A stretch of 64,000 bases of DNA from Linnemannia elongata (GCA_036320915.1 JAXBDG010000009.1:2046001-2110000); one strand, 5' to 3'; counted from the stretch's first letter, positions 1-13,045 are shown. Program-made: numbers and translations. Notes: generated by a model from the letters alone, not told the origin.

Positions 1-122
1 CCCTGGTGGATGAGAAATAAAAAAAAAGGGTTCATGAAATGAAGAGAGCAAAAATTCATTGTTGGGCTAATATCATTTTCTAATTGGGGGGATGTTATTT
101 TTGATATGGGGATAGATTCAAG

Positions 123-1563
123 TTAACCACCGTGCGACGTGCCTTGTAGCTTGCGATGATGCGGGAGATGTGCGTGTGCTGGACCTCAAGACTCATAAAT
201 GGATGCGCAAGTTTGAGCGTACCCATGATAACGTACGTCCTTATGTGTTTATGAATTATAGATAATATTTGTCATTTATGTGATCGCTTACAAGGTAGCT
301 CATGAGCCACATGGTATTCATATCGTTTTGTCTTTCGTCCCATCCCTTATGTTTCCTCTAGATTGCGATGACCGTGCAGTTTGTTCCCAAAAAGGATCTC
401 CAGGGTACGTTTCCTGAATGTAAATGGGCATGGAGGATGCACAATGACCACGATGATGACAGTGATACATGTTTGCTCACACTTCTACCCACGTTCTGTC
501 CTCGCGGTTCATTCTCTGCTTCTATTCTAATAGCACTCTCGGGTGGAATGGACAAGCTCGTAGTTGCCTGGGACTTTTACAAGGGACGAGCAACGCAGCT
601 CATTGAGACAGGTAAAATCACGCTCCATGTCATTACTCGTATCTGAAGTTCAATCTCCAGGCATATGTCTTACTCTACACTCTGCACACTAACATCATTG
701 AGAAATACCAAGCCACAACCTACTTTGCTAAGCCCTTACCTTTTGCTGTCTTGCTTTCTTTTAAAAGATACGCCACAGGTGGATGTGGCTCAGTCGAAGC
801 AACTCTTCAACCCACCTTTTGTGCACTCGATTGCAGCTCACCCCTCAGGAACACGCATGGCTGTTGGTCTCGGCGATGGAAGTGTCCAGTTCTTGCATAC
901 TTCGACTGATCTCCCTACCGCTCCTCTGGAAGGAAGTATGGCGGCATTGGAGGTGACGGCTTCGAAGAAGTCCAAGAAGAAGGCTGCGAGCAGTGGCAAG
1001 GGAACGGACGGCTGGTTGATTGGTGGGCGGCTCTCTGAAGCCCATGCCAGTCCTATCGCTACCATGTAAGTTTCCTTCTGCCCCTAGGTTGTTTTTTTTC
1101 TCATGGTCATTGATTTTATATCAGCCCGAAGTATTCCAACTTGCCCCTACCATCACTCTCACTTACTTTCTTCGAATACCATCAAAATAGTGAGTATGCA
1201 GGATTCAACCCAGGATGGCTAGTCACATCGTCCAGCAATGGATCCATCGCCATCTGGGAAGACGGCACAGCGCGGTATGAAACCATGCAACGTCAAAACG
1301 AGATTCTCGACCTTCAGAAACATAATCTGACCCTCGCAAAGAAGGGCCAGGTGGAGGGACAGGTTGTATTGCCATATGGTCGGCCCTGTCAGCCTGTGAT
1401 GGAGTTTCGGGCGAATGATGTGTTTGAGAGGATCAATTGTATTACTACGAGCGGTAATGGAAGTGAGGCGGGAGATGGGGCGAGGAAGTTGTTTGTAGCG
1501 GGAACGCATCCGCGGATAGGAGATAGGAAGATGCAGGGCCGTATTGCTGTTTACCATCTCTGA
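123..1563 (+). CDS. WD40-repeat protein, WDR53-like (5' end outside window)
   Basis: This is the 3' part of a beta-propeller gene. The exons I assign are 123-232, 362-404, 534-611, 768-1065 and 1125-1563. All have AG/GT borders and join in frame, giving about 321 visible residues. Bases 1-122 are the end of an intron. The translation contains WD-type blades: a CDDAGDVRVLD segment, then SGGMDKLVVAWD, then HPSGTRMAVGLGDGSVQFL, then SSNGSIAIWED. A Lys/Ser-rich loop near base 965 splits one blade. The order of CDDAG and SGGMDK motifs resembles WDR53, a WD40 protein usually regarded as a substrate adaptor. That assignment is from memory of the family and is tentative, whereas the WD40 fold is secure. 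An AT-rich stretch with AATAAAA-like signals follows the stop near 1597-1610. The last exon includes a segment (1141-1200) with no obvious blade homology, so a small extra intron there is possible. Confidence 0.75.
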
Positions 1564-3430
1564 AGAAGTAGACGGATGAGAAGATACAGGATTCTATAAA
1601 ATAAAAGAAGGTAGTGATGATGATAGTTTGATTCCTTAACCTCTCTTCTTTTTTCTTTTTCTCCCGTTCAGTATTCAGGTACTATACTTTATAGCTGATC
1701 TTAATATCTGGATGGATCATGCAAACCGTAGGGTTTTTTATTCTTCTTATCACAAGCCTAAACGAGTACCTTCATTGAAAGGTGATTGATATGAGAGAGG
1801 AAGAACTACAGGAGTCTAGGGTGTGACAGGTCGGGGCAGAAGCCTCTTTTGGAGGAACCGTACCCTCAATTATTGCACCCTCATCTTGTCCGACCCTCTG
1901 AAGTGTCCACGCGGAGAAGAGGGAGGTGTGAGCAAGAGAGAACAGAGTCACCAAGGGAAGGAAGGGGAGTGAGAGAGAGAGAAAAAAAAACACAAAAAGA
2001 AGGGTAAACATGGTACATAGTTCAACATGTGCCCGGACCACTGAGTTTTTTTTTTTGTTTGCTGTTGGTTGAATCTCTGGTGAATTGTTTTGCCGCGCTC
2101 AAAACATACACACACGCTCACAACAATTTTTTTTTTTTTTTTTTTTTTTCACGCAGTCGCTTGGCTTGGCTTGGCTTGTTGTACAGGGAATCATCGGGGC
2201 ATTTTTTTGACCGACTTTGTTGCTTTGTTGTTTTGTTGTTGTCAATGTTGTTTGTTGACATGCGTACAGGACAGTACAAGGTTGAGCTAAGACAAACGGA
2301 CGGAGGAGGCGACAATATGGATTGGTTTATCAAAGTGAACAAAACGAGGGGGGGCTGGGGGTTCGCGGAATAAGAGGAAGAGGTAGATAATCCAAGCAAA
2401 AGGCAGATGCTTTCATGATTCAATACAGAGTGCACCCGATGCATTGTAGCAGTTCAAATTAGGGGGCAAGTCATGCCAAGGCATCGTTTGAAGTTTGTAT
2501 GCGAAAGGATGAGCATCGATCGGGAAAAACAGGCTTCAATTGATCCATTACTCCTCTTCCTCGGTTACTTCTCTATCTCATGATTGTTCCGCTTGAAAGT
2601 GAAATCAGAGGTTGGGGGCTGGAGGGATTCATTTTTCTGAGGAATGGCCGGCGATGGTATGTTGTTGGTTTTATAGTCTGGAAATCCGATACCCCGGGGA
2701 AAGAGGAAAATGACAAAAGTGTGAGAGAGATAATTGGAGAGGAATGGAGTGTGAAGGTGGAGTAAGAAACCTGGCGCCCTTTGTTTGTTGTTGCAATTTG
2801 TCATTCAATGCGCAGGGTACAGTACAGTATGAGTAGATGACGACAAGTTTGTTGTTTTTTGAGACGCCGCCCGGAAGATGGGAGTTGCTGGAGATGAAAG
2901 GAGAAGAGGGAGGAGGGGGAGGTGAGTAAAAAGGGAAAGGGGTGTGGATGGACATGTATCGATTTGGGACGCAGTGAGCACAGGGCGTTTTTTGATGGGT
3001 GACAAATCGAAGCCCAGCTGAAGGTGAATGTCAACATAGTTGTTGCGAAGTCAGCTCCCGACGGACTCATACTGCGCACGCAGGAAAGAAAAGAAAAGAA
3101 ATGCAAAAAAGGAGAAAAAAAGAAGGATTCAATTGACAGATGTCCAGTGGATGAAAAGGAGGGGAGGAAAGAAGGAAGGAAGGAAGGGGGTTCAGAGATG
3201 CAATGCAAAGGATGACAGTGGACGTAATTGGGCAGTTACAGGCCAATCTTCTTTTTTACCAGTTTTACCCAACGAGGTTGCCTTTTTACCCAGGGATAAC
3301 ACACTTTTGATTGAGTGAAAGAATGGACGACGTGAAAGGCACACGAAACAGCCCTAAGAGAAAGAAGAGGAATGGGGATCATCAACATCATCAATATCAT
3401 TGATGGCTTTTGCATTGCTTTGCCCTGCTT

Positions 3431-3506
3431 TTTGATATTGTTTGATATTGTTTGATATTGTTTGATATTGTTTGATATTGTTTGATTGACTGATTGTTTG
3501 ATATTG
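3431..3506. repeat. 10-bp tandem repeat (TTTGATATTG)n
   Basis: Five exact copies of a 10-base unit run from 3431 to 3480. A degenerate continuation with an inserted TTGACTGA follows to about 3506, then a short TG run. This is a simple minisatellite in intergenic DNA. Confidence 0.9.
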
Positions 3507-4068
3507 CTGTGTGTGTGTGTGTCTGTTATGTGTGGTGATGGATGATGGAACGACAGGAAAGCGGTTTTGGTTTGGGCGCATTTGCCAAGAAAGTCGACTT
3601 GTTCCTTTTATTGTTTTGTTATGGGTACAACCATTGACGACGTGGACGTGGTGTAGCGGTGCATTGTCTACATACTGTATGGCAAGTCTCGATGCTGTCA
3701 TCGATAGTATAGAATATGTTGAAGGTGTATTTTCTGCCACGAGTACCGTTGACATAGAGTACAACCGCACTCCATCTCCGTCAGTCAGTCGGTCAGGATG
3801 AACGGAGTATCAATGGTAGCTTACCCGCGCTCTTTTTGAGACAACATCTTCTTCCTGACTGACTGACTGACTGACTGACGGGGCTATGAATAATAGCAAA
3901 GACAATAGTGAGAGCAGCATGGACCATATCAACCGATGACCCTGCTTATTCATTCAATTGAATAAGTTTGCATAAACAGGTTCTTCATCCTGTTCTCTTT
4001 CTGCGCATAAAAGGGGACCCCTCAGCCTACTCTTTCTTTACTCTTTTCTTGCTTTTTTACCTTTTCGT

Positions 4069-4100
<32 letters not shown>

Positions 4101-4162
4101 TCAGACTACTCTTACCTCATTTGCTTCCATTGCATCCCCATCCCCCATCCTCATACCCATCC

Positions 4163-4165
<3 letters not shown>

Positions 4166-4252
<87 letters not shown>
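4166..4252. repeat. (CT)n microsatellite in leader of glucosylceramide synthase gene
   Basis: An uninterrupted CT dinucleotide run of about 87 bases lies about 490 bases before the ATG of the next gene. A CTTT tetranucleotide run (about 4068-4101) precedes it and more C/T-rich sequence follows. The pyrimidines are on the coding strand, as in other leaders of this window. Confidence 0.95.
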
Positions 4253-4259
<7 letters not shown>

Positions 4260-4744
4260 CATATCGCACATTTTGTTTGTTTGCTATTCTTCATATCCCT
4301 CTTTCCCTTCCTTCATACTTCCAATTCTTTCTTGCCTCTGCCGAACTGACAAGCAACAAACAAATTTCTGCGATCTGTCCGTTGTCCCTCTGTTGTCATC
4401 TCTTTCTTATTCCTCGCTCACTTTCCCGCCTCGGATTCCAAACCAGCCCTTACTCTGCGCCTATTCTTCTCTTCACCCTTTTTCGCGCTTCTTTCTTATT
4501 TTTTCAACTTTCTCCGCCTCTTCTTTTTCTTTCTTCTTTTCTTCTCTTTCTCCTCCTCTCCTCTCTCTCCTCGTCTCTTCTTCTTCTCCTTCCTTGCAGA
4601 CACCCTCTCCACTCTCTCTCTCGACTCACTCTCACTCACTTGCATGATAACTCGTGCAGTCTGAGTCTCTCCTTCCTCTCACCTCTCCTCTCCTCTCCTC
4701 TCATCAACAACAACACACTTCTACACACATACCCTAATTCAAAA

Positions 4745-5810
4745 ATGGACCACCTACAGCAGCACTTCAGCACGCTCTTCGTCAACAATAACAGCGAGCG
4801 TGCTCAACAACCACAAAAAGAACCAATGGCGTCCGTCTGGCAGAGGCACTCCAACTTCCAGCTCTTCTGCATGGTCATCTCCATCTTCTTCTGGGTCTTC
4901 TCCTTCACTGCCGCCTTCACCGCCATAACAATCAGGTAATACTACCGCACTGTTCACTTGTAGACGGAAGAAAAGTTTTTTTTCTTTCTGCACTCGATTA
5001 TGTGCTCCGCCTTTTCTTGTCTCGGAAAGCCCAGCCTCACTGGACACACACACACACACACTGTTACCACTTGCTTATGCTTGTGCTTGGCGTCTTGGCC
5101 TAGCAAAGAGTACCGTTCTCTTAAAAAAGAACGGGAAAAAAAGTGGCCAGGCCCCCTTCCCCCTCTTCCTCGCCTGCATAACGCGGTGCTTTGCTATCGT
5201 TTTTCTTTTGGTTGTCCGTTCTCTTTTCCCTGGTTTACTTTCACAGCCGTCTCTTCCCCTTGCTTTTCGTGAGGACAGAAGTTCGCCGAGTGGTGAAGGA
5301 GAGACAGGTTGTTATTATCCAATAAGACAAAGTGGTCTGATCTGTTGTGTCTATCTGTATCTTTTCCTATTACTAGTCGCTGGCGATATGCGGGACACAA
5401 GAGGTCGTTGTCGTCGAGGATGGCCAAGGATAAGGTCCCTGGTGTGACCATCATCCGTCCTCTTCGCGGCGTTGACTGCAACATGTACGAGAACCTCGCC
5501 TCGAGTTTCCGCCAGGATTACCCGCTCTTTGAAGTTGTCTTCTCCGTCGCTCAGCCCAACGACCCCGCCATTGCTGTCGTCAGGGACCTGATGAAGCAGT
5601 ACCCTAAGGTGGACGCCCGCCTGATCATTGGTAAGCAAAACCAAAAAGGCTTTTATTTATGCAAACGTGCACATTGCAGGATGACGGGTTGGATTGAAAG
5701 AGGTCGAAGCGGGGTGAAAGAGGGGATCAGATCAGGGTTGGGTTGTTCTCCACAGTTGTGTTCTCTTTTTGTTTGTGCTCGGTCTCTCCTTCTCTTATGG
5801 TCTGGCCGCT

Positions 5811-5847
<37 letters not shown>

Positions 5848-8467
5848 CCTTTCGCTTCTTTTTGGTGTATTCGAGATTATCCAATCTGACTGTTTGAGTT
5901 TTGCACGCGCCAGCGATGGCTGGGTTTCTGCCACCGGAGGAATTTTTTACTTTTTTGTCAGACCCCAATCCACACGGCTCTCGCTTTGATCGTTAGTCCC
6001 TGTTTCCTTTTTTTTTAAACGTTTTGAATCATCCGCTGAACAGTCGTGGAGGGAATGACTGGCCAGGCTTGCATCCAACTGGTACACCCTGCCTTTTTTT
6101 CAACGCAACCCCCTTTTGTTTTCCCTTTTCCCTTTCCCCTTTCACCTCTTCCTTTACTTTCAGGGACTTGAAGCATGATGGGTGGAGAACAGGATCTGGT
6201 TGGCTCCCCTGAACAACTCGTGGCCGTCGTGAACCCATCGTGATGCGGAGATAAACCCGTCCAGTTACTCTGTTTTATTTTCATGCACCTTTTTTGGCTT
6301 TGTTGGGTGTGTCTGTGTGGACTGGACGGTTACACGCTACTGCACTGTTACCGTGTTGTTTATTGGCATGATCAATCCAACAACAAAAACAAACAAACAC
6401 TGCTGACATCCCCTGGTCCAAAAGAGAAGATGGACTTTTTGTGTTGCTGTGGAATGTTGCCCTAAGCCTGTGAAGGATCAAAGGAGGATCACACTGTTCA
6501 CTCTCATGTGAACTACAAACAAAAGGATAGGGGGAAAGGAGGTCGGTCAGTTGTAAAATAATGGTGGATTCCTCTGTGAACTCCTTTTTTTTTTTTCTTT
6601 ATCTTTATCTTTGTTTGGGTTTAGGGGTATCATGCGGGCCAGTGTGGACCTGAGCACGGATCTAGGGGTTCTTTTCGTTTTTTGTTTCGTTTAGAGTGGC
6701 CTGATTGTTCACAACATCATACAACGACAACATGCCTTCCCTTTCGTTCGCGCACGGTTAAGATGACTGGAACGCGTGTTTGTTTATTTGTGTGTCTGTT
6801 CCTGAATTGATCACGGCGACAAGACGGGTTGTTGCATGACTTGACTTCTTACCCCTTTTTGTCTTTAATGTTTCTAACCATTCTTTCTCTTATCACTGTC
6901 AACTGACATAGGCGAGAAGAACGTGGGTATCAACCCCAAGATTAACAACATGATCCAATCCTACGAGACGGCCAAGTACGACATTGTCTGGGTTTTGGAC
7001 TCGAACGTTTATGTGGATCCTGGATGTATGGGCCGCTCTGTCGACAAGATGATGAAGCCCGGCGTCGGTCTTGTCCACCACTTGCCCTTTGGTGTTCGCC
7101 CCCAGACTCTTGGATCTGAACTGGAGTTGATGTTCCTCGACACTGTTCACGCCAAAATGTACCTCTTCATCAACTGGACTGGACTCGCCTCCTGTGTCGT
7201 CGGAAAGTCGAACTTGTACAGACGCTCGGACTTGGATAAGGTCGGCGGTATGGCAGCTTTTGGAAAGTACATGGCAGAGGACAACCTTGTGGCGACAGCG
7301 ATCTTCAACATGGGATACAAGCACGAGATGACCAGCGATTTGGCGTACCAGTCCCTCGGATCGATGACCCCCTCCGACTATTTCCTCCGCCGTGCTCGCT
7401 GGACCCGCATTCGCAAGTATACCGTCACCGCCGCCACCGTTGTCGAGCCTTACATCGAGATGATTGGATGCGGTCTTGTCGCCTCCTATGGATTCAACTT
7501 GCTCTGGAACATTCACGCCCTCAACTTTTTGGCCTTCCACGTCGTTGTCTGGTTCTTGGTCGATCTCTCGATGTACCAGGCATTGTCGGGTGAAAAGATG
7601 GATAACCTGCGCGGATTCTTGATGGCTTGGTGCTTGCGTGAGTTGGCCGCTCTTCCTCTCTATGTCTATGCCGTTGTCGGATCGACCGTTGACTGGCGCG
7701 ACCAGGCTTTCGAGCTGTTGAGGGATGGAACTGTTCGCCCTGTTGTCTCTGCCAAATCCCTGCCCAAGGTCAAGGTTTCTGTTGCCTCTGGATCCGGATC
7801 GACCTCTGCTCCTCCTTCGCCCACCACTGCTGCCTTCTGGGCCAACACTATGGTTCCTCAGTCGACCCAGACGTCTATTAGGAAATTCTTCCGCCACCCC
7901 ACTGTTATCTCGATTGTCAGAAGCACGTTTGCGGTTATTCACTTTGTGGTCGACATTCTGATTAAGAGTCAACGTAACGGAAACCAGGAGGAGGATGACG
8001 AGTTGCTTGAAGGTCAGGCTACAGGAGATATTGCTGTTACCCCCGGTGTGGCCGATAAGGACGAGATTTTGAAGCTCCAGAAGGTGCCTTTGAAAAAGTC
8101 GAGCAGGAGCAACAAGAAGTACGCGTTGGATTACGATGGCGATGACAGCAGTGCGGCCGAGGGCGGTGATGGAATGTTGTTGCGCAGGAGCCTTCGCCAG
8201 AGACATTCTTCGAGCATGAAGCAGCAAAAGTACTGTGTTATGGAGAGCGAGGATGAGATGGATAGCGATGTTGCTCTTCGCGGACATACGCGTGTGTATT
8301 CGAGCACTCGCAGTGAGACTGAAGCCGAGCATGGTCGTCGGTCGACAGAGGAGGATGCACTTTCGATGGCTGTTGAGCCCTATCTGTCTGACTCGTTGAG
8401 TCGTCGTGGCAGGACTCCTCGTCGCGAGCTGTCGATCTCTTCGCAGCATTTGGTCGTCGTCTCTTAA
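4745..8467 (+). CDS. Ceramide glucosyltransferase (glucosylceramide synthase, GT21)
   Basis: The enzyme transfers glucose from UDP-glucose to ceramide, the first step of glucosylceramide synthesis at the Golgi/ER membrane. Exons are 4745-4935, 5377-5630 and 6912-8467, joining in frame to 666 residues. An N-terminal membrane helix lies at about residues 36-62. The GT21 signature is complete: Asp97 in RPLRGVD, Asp178 in VLDSN, Asp272 in MAEDN, and the (Q/R)xxRW-type motif RRARW at 308-312. The segment GEKNVGINPKINN directly follows the second splice and is highly typical of the family. Two or more hydrophobic segments follow (about 330-400). After about residue 410 there is a Ser/Asp-rich tail of about 250 residues, making the protein much longer than the roughly 390-residue animal enzyme. 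Intron 2 is long (1281 bases) and carries a 34-T run at 5814-5847. ATG choice rests on the downstream membrane anchor and on the lack of another good in-frame ATG nearby. Confidence 0.95.
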
Positions 8468-9279
8468 GTGGAAGGCGACCTTTTTTTCCTATTTCCTTAT
8501 TACCCTTCCCTCACACTCGTAATGTATCATAGTATCTCTCCCTCACTATTCACTCCCTTGTAATTACTTTCCTCTATCTTCTACCTTCTACCTTGCCCTA
8601 CCTTACCCTAATTCCTCTTTTTTTTCTAATTCTTATTAAAACAACACCTCGAAAAGAAAGCAAAAGTGATCGAAAAAGAGTAGAAGGGCTACGCTATTTG
8701 GTTGCGATAAGATCGGAAGAAATGACTGGTTGGTGTACCCTGAGAGTGGGTTCCTGAAAGAAACGACTGATCAGTGATCAAACCCTAACTAAACTGTTTT
8801 TATTCCTATGTGTATCAGCTAGTTTCATATGTCTCCCTTCCTCTCCCCTTCTCCGCGTCTCCCCTGGGGGGTGGGTTTTTTTGTTGTCACCGTCGACTCA
8901 CTTTCCATCGCTGATGTGTCTCCCTCTTCCTCTCTTAATCTTACCGTTAATACTTTTCTTGTTTCTCTCTTCTCTTTTCGATCTCCTTTTGTTCTGTACC
9001 TTTCGACCTATTTATTTACTCACCCACACGACCCTCGCCGCTCCTTCTTCCTTTCCTTCACCCTTCGCCTTCCTTTTCTATCATCTTCATTCTTCCAGCT
9101 TACTAGCCCTTTACTCTCCCTGTTTATTCCACCCTCAACGAGCTGATATTCACACTTCTTTCATCTTCTGTCCTTCACAACAACATCAACATCAATTTCC
9201 TTGTTTGTGTTTTTTATCTCTCTCGCTCTCTCTCTCTCTCTCTCTTTTATTTCATTGAACTACAAGACACACTTATAAA

Positions 9280-10667
9280 ATGAAGATTGTTGATCGCATC
9301 CATCAGCGACAAGAAGAAGGCCGTCCGTTCTTCTCATTCGAATACTTTTCTCCCAAAACCGCCCAGGTACAACACACAACAAACAGTTTACCGACAAAAT
9401 CATCAACAGCGGCGATATGGTTCTACTCTGTATAAGAGTTTACTCTCCCATTTTGGAGCATGACTCAACTCTATATTGCTACGGGTTTTGTGTTGGAGCA
9501 CAGAGATGCCCATTGCTTTGTGATAGGAAAGGAGAGAGTGAAAGTGGCGGGTAAGAGGAGGAAAAGGAAGGATGGGGGGGGGGGGGGGGGGGGGGTGCAG
9601 GGAATGGTTGATAGTCGCGGCGGTGAAGGTCGTTATCTGTTGATAGTCGCGGCGGTGAAGGTCGTTATCTTTTTTGGTGTTATTTTACGGTAAAGGCATG
9701 CATCGAAATGCGAATTGACAGCCAGAAACATTAAAAAAACGGGTTGCAAAAAATACTCCGATGGGAGGGGGGGGGGGGGTCTCTTTGTTCCTTTGTCATT
9801 GTGGAACCATACCCAAAGTGGGAGCATGAAGGGTTCCTCGTTGATTGTATGAACGGACGGAATAACAACCAAAAAAGATGAATCCGAATAGAAACAATAC
9901 AATGGGTTCTCCGTCCTCTGTCCTTTGTCAAAAGCAGGCCCTACTGCTACTTCTTTTCTTTGGCCGCTTCGTTCTTTTTATATTTTTTATTATTATTATT
10001 TTTTTTTTTTTTGCCAGGCAGAGATAACGACCATGGAAAATCACTAACATAACCCTCAACCCTCCTTCCTCTCTTCTCCCTTTCCACAAAACCATACAGG
10101 GAATGATAAACCTGAACGACAGGATCGAAAGAATGTGTCACCTCTCTCCAGAATTCGTCGACATCACCTGGGGTGCGGGCGGTTCCAGACCGGCAGCAAC
10201 ATTGGAGGTAGTCTCGAATGTGCAGAAGGTGCTTGGTGTGGAGACCTGTATGCATTTGATTTGTACCGACAATCCGATTAAGAATATCGATAAGGCTCTT
10301 AAGGTAAATGTTTATGTGTGTGTTTGCTTTTTTGTTTTGAGTGTGAGTGTATGGGTGTGGAGAGGAAAGGGGGATTTGCAAAGGGGGGGAAGATGGAGGT
10401 GATGGAGGGATGAGTCAAGAAAGACACATACACGATTTCGAAATCACTTTCTTTCCTTGGAGATAGGGCGCGTTTCGGTATGATCTTTCATACTGCCCGC
10501 GTTCTTGTGTCCGTATGTTTGTTTGACCACTTCATGGACTTGATGAGAGCTTTAGGGGTTGCATCGCCGTAGAAGGGGATAAAATAAGCGGCTGGTGGAG
10601 GAGTTAAAACAACGTGGGCGGAGGGATAGTGAGAGATAGGGCTATGTGTGTGTTCTTCGTGAAACCC

Positions 10668-10705
<38 letters not shown>

Positions 10706-13045
10706 GTGTGAGTTGATCTCCGCCCCCACATGTTGACACATCGAAGAACAGAAGAATACAAATGAGCGGGAAAGAATAACCAATTTGAGGCGTCCATCCT
10801 GAACCAAGTCCACTGAATGAACTTCATTGACCCAACCTCTTACTCACTCACGAGATGACTCGTTTTTTTTTTCGAACTATACTTATATGCGATTAGGAGG
10901 CAAGAGCATGTGGCAATCAAAACATCCTAGCCCTCCGAGGCGATGCACCCAACGGTCAAAAGTCTTGGACACCCTGTAAAGACGGCCTCCCCTCCGCCAC
11001 TGCCCTCGTCCGCCATATCCGCGCGACCCACGGTGATTATTTCGGAATCGGCGTTGCAGCCTACCCCGAACTTCATCCCGAATCCCCAACGCTGGAACAC
11101 GATCTATATTACTTGAAGCAGAATATCGACGCGGGCGCGGATTTTATTTTGACGCAGTTGTTCTTTGATGTGCCAAAGTTCCTGGATTGGGTGAGGGAGG
11201 TGAGGAGATATGGGGTAGGAATCGAGGTACCGATTGTGCCGGGTCTGATGCCGATTCAGACGTATGCGGGGTTTAAAAAGAATGTTGTGGATGCGGGTCT
11301 GAGTGTGCCGCAGTGGATTTTGGATGGGCTGGAGGCGGTCAAGGAGGATGAAGTGGCTGTGAGACAGTTTGGAGTGGAGGTTGGAGTGAAGACGGTTAGA
11401 GAGTTGGTTGAGAGTGGGCTTGTGGCGGGAGTGCATTTTTATACATTTAATTTGGAAAAGTCTACGCGATTGATCCTTGAGGGCGCCGGACTTGTTCCCT
11501 GTTCTTCCCCTTCCTCTTCTCAACAACAGCTTTCTTCTTCCGATGGAAGCAGTTCTGTGGCGTCCACTTCCACTACCTCACCACCACGTTCTCTCTCCTC
11601 TTCGCCAAAACAAACAACACTGTCAGTAATCAGGAAGGACAAACCCTGGCGGACCCACTTCTTACCTCACCGTCGTAGACAGGAACACCAACGCCCCATC
11701 TTCTGGGCGAACCGGCCCAAATCCTACATCAGCCGAACAGAGACCTGGCACCAGTTCCCCTCCACCGCCAATCAATGGCAGCGCTCAGTGAACAAGTATG
11801 GAGGTCTGGAAGGGTACGGTGTTGGCATCAAGTACCCGACCGCCGCCGAGGCGCGACTCCACTGGAGTAACAATGATGGAAGACAGCCAAGGCGGGTGGG
11901 TGATCTGAGTGAGGTGTTTCAAAGGTACTGGCGGGGAGAGTTGCAGACCCTGCCCTGGTGCGATCATCCTTGTGGAGCTGGAGTTGAAAGTGGAGGAGAG
12001 TGGGAGAGCTATAGGGATAGGTTGGTAGAGTTGAATGGGGTTGGGTGTTATTTGGCGATCAATGCTCAGCCGGTGGTAAATGGTGTCAAGAGTGACGATA
12101 AGGTTCTTGGATGGGGACCCTCCGGCGGATACGTCTACCAGAAAGTAAGTCCTGGTATTGATGTAGTTGAAACTCTTAGCCCTTTTCTGATCGATTATTT
12201 TTTTCTATGTCGGTTTCAAATGCGCTAACTTGCATTTAACCCCTTTGTTTATGGTATGGAAAATAATAACAAATTAGGCGTTCTTGGAGTTCTTTGTGTC
12301 ACCGGATCAGCTTCCAATTCTCATTGACAGACTCACAACCCAGTACCCGACCTACACCTATAATGCCATCAACCACTCTGGTTCCACTTTCTTCCACTCG
12401 TCTTCTTCCCCAAAATCCAAATCCAGGTGTCGATCCAAACATACCAACACCAACGCCGACAAGGAAGATGACGAGGAAGAAGTAGAGGAGGAGGAAGAGG
12501 AACCAAACACGGTCACATGGGGTGTCTTTCCAAACCACGAGATCGTCCAGCCTACGATCGTCGAGAGATCCAGTTTCTTGGCGTGGAAGGATGAGGCGTT
12601 TGCGCTTTGGGATCAGTGGGCTCAGTGCTTCGAGGGTGGCGAGACAGAGTCGGATTTGACGAGGAAGGTGCTGGATGAGGTGAGGGGGACGTGGTACTTG
12701 ATGAACATCGTCAATAATGATTATCATGAGCCCACAGGCGTTTTTGATCTGTTTGAGGAGGATTTCGTCAGAGTCAAGAAAGTGAGAGAGACTGATGCCA
12801 AGGTGGTGGCTGTAGAGGCGTCGGACGTATCCCAGGTGTTGGAGGCGAAGGAGGTGACGGATGTGGAGGAAGAGGTAGAAAAGGCTACGAGGAAGAAGGA
12901 AGAGAAGGATGGTTCGAATGTATTCTCGAATGCTCTTGCAGCTGTTGTTGTAGCGGCGGCAGCGGCGGCTGGTGGTCGAGGTGTCTGTCAGGAGTTGGTG
13001 GTGGTCGAGAATATAGCCGTTGCTGAAGCCAATTGTAGCGCATGA
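9280..13045 (+). CDS. Methylenetetrahydrofolate reductase
   Basis: The enzyme reduces 5,10-methylene-THF to 5-methyl-THF with a flavin and NAD(P)H, supplying methyl groups for methionine synthesis in the cytosol. Exons are 9280-9366, 10100-10303, 10897-12144 and 12278-13045, all phase 0, giving 768 residues. The N-terminal TIM-barrel catalytic domain shows FSFEYFSPKT with catalytic-type Glu21, then DITWGAGGSRPAATLEVV, NILALRGD and ADFILTQLFFD. The C-terminal regulatory domain carries GGYVYQK-AFLEFF, spanning the last splice, and ends with a WYLMNIVNNDYH segment typical of eukaryotic MTHFR. Oddities are an acidic insert (Asp/Glu run encoded near 12460-12505) and an approximately 90-residue tail with an alanine run. 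These make it about 100 residues longer than the human enzyme. Introns 1 and 2 hold poly-G (9574-9595) and poly-T (10670-10703) runs. Yeast has two paralogs (MET12, MET13), and I cannot decide which this matches better. Confidence 0.95.
9607..9670. repeat. 32-bp tandem duplication inside MTHFR intron 1
   Basis: Two exact copies of a 32-base unit beginning GTTGATAGTCGCGGCGG stand head to tail at 9607-9638 and 9639-9670. They follow a 22-G homopolymer (9574-9595). Both lie inside intron 1 (9367-10099), so the coding frame is unaffected. Confidence 0.9.

Larger units (their letters stand above)
1564..4744. other. Intergenic region with simple repeats and C/T-rich leader
   Basis: I see no convincing gene here. 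Open frames exist but are low in complexity and lack domain signals. The stretch holds a T-run (about 2129-2149), a purine-rich segment (about 2880-3200), and short tandem repeats at 3431-3506 and 3855-3879. From about 4010 it becomes a strongly C/T-rich leader running up to the glucosylceramide synthase ATG. A TATA-like CATAAAAGG lies at 4006-4014, which is far upstream of the ATG (about 730 bases), so any promoter role would imply a long 5' UTR. Confidence 0.6.

Noticed and set aside
4166..4252. CRISPR-like or functional repeat array
   Set aside because: Plain dinucleotide microsatellite without spacers; the organism is eukaryotic.
3968..4939. 323-residue open frame upstream of and overlapping the glucosyltransferase start
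   Set aside because: Most of it is a translation of CT/CTTT simple repeats. Only the last 64 residues are real, and they belong to exon 1 of the glucosyltransferase.
6899..8449. 516-residue open frame on the minus strand opposite the glucosyltransferase
   Set aside because: It is the exact antisense shadow of the third exon. It has no domain logic, whereas the plus strand has the GT21 motifs.
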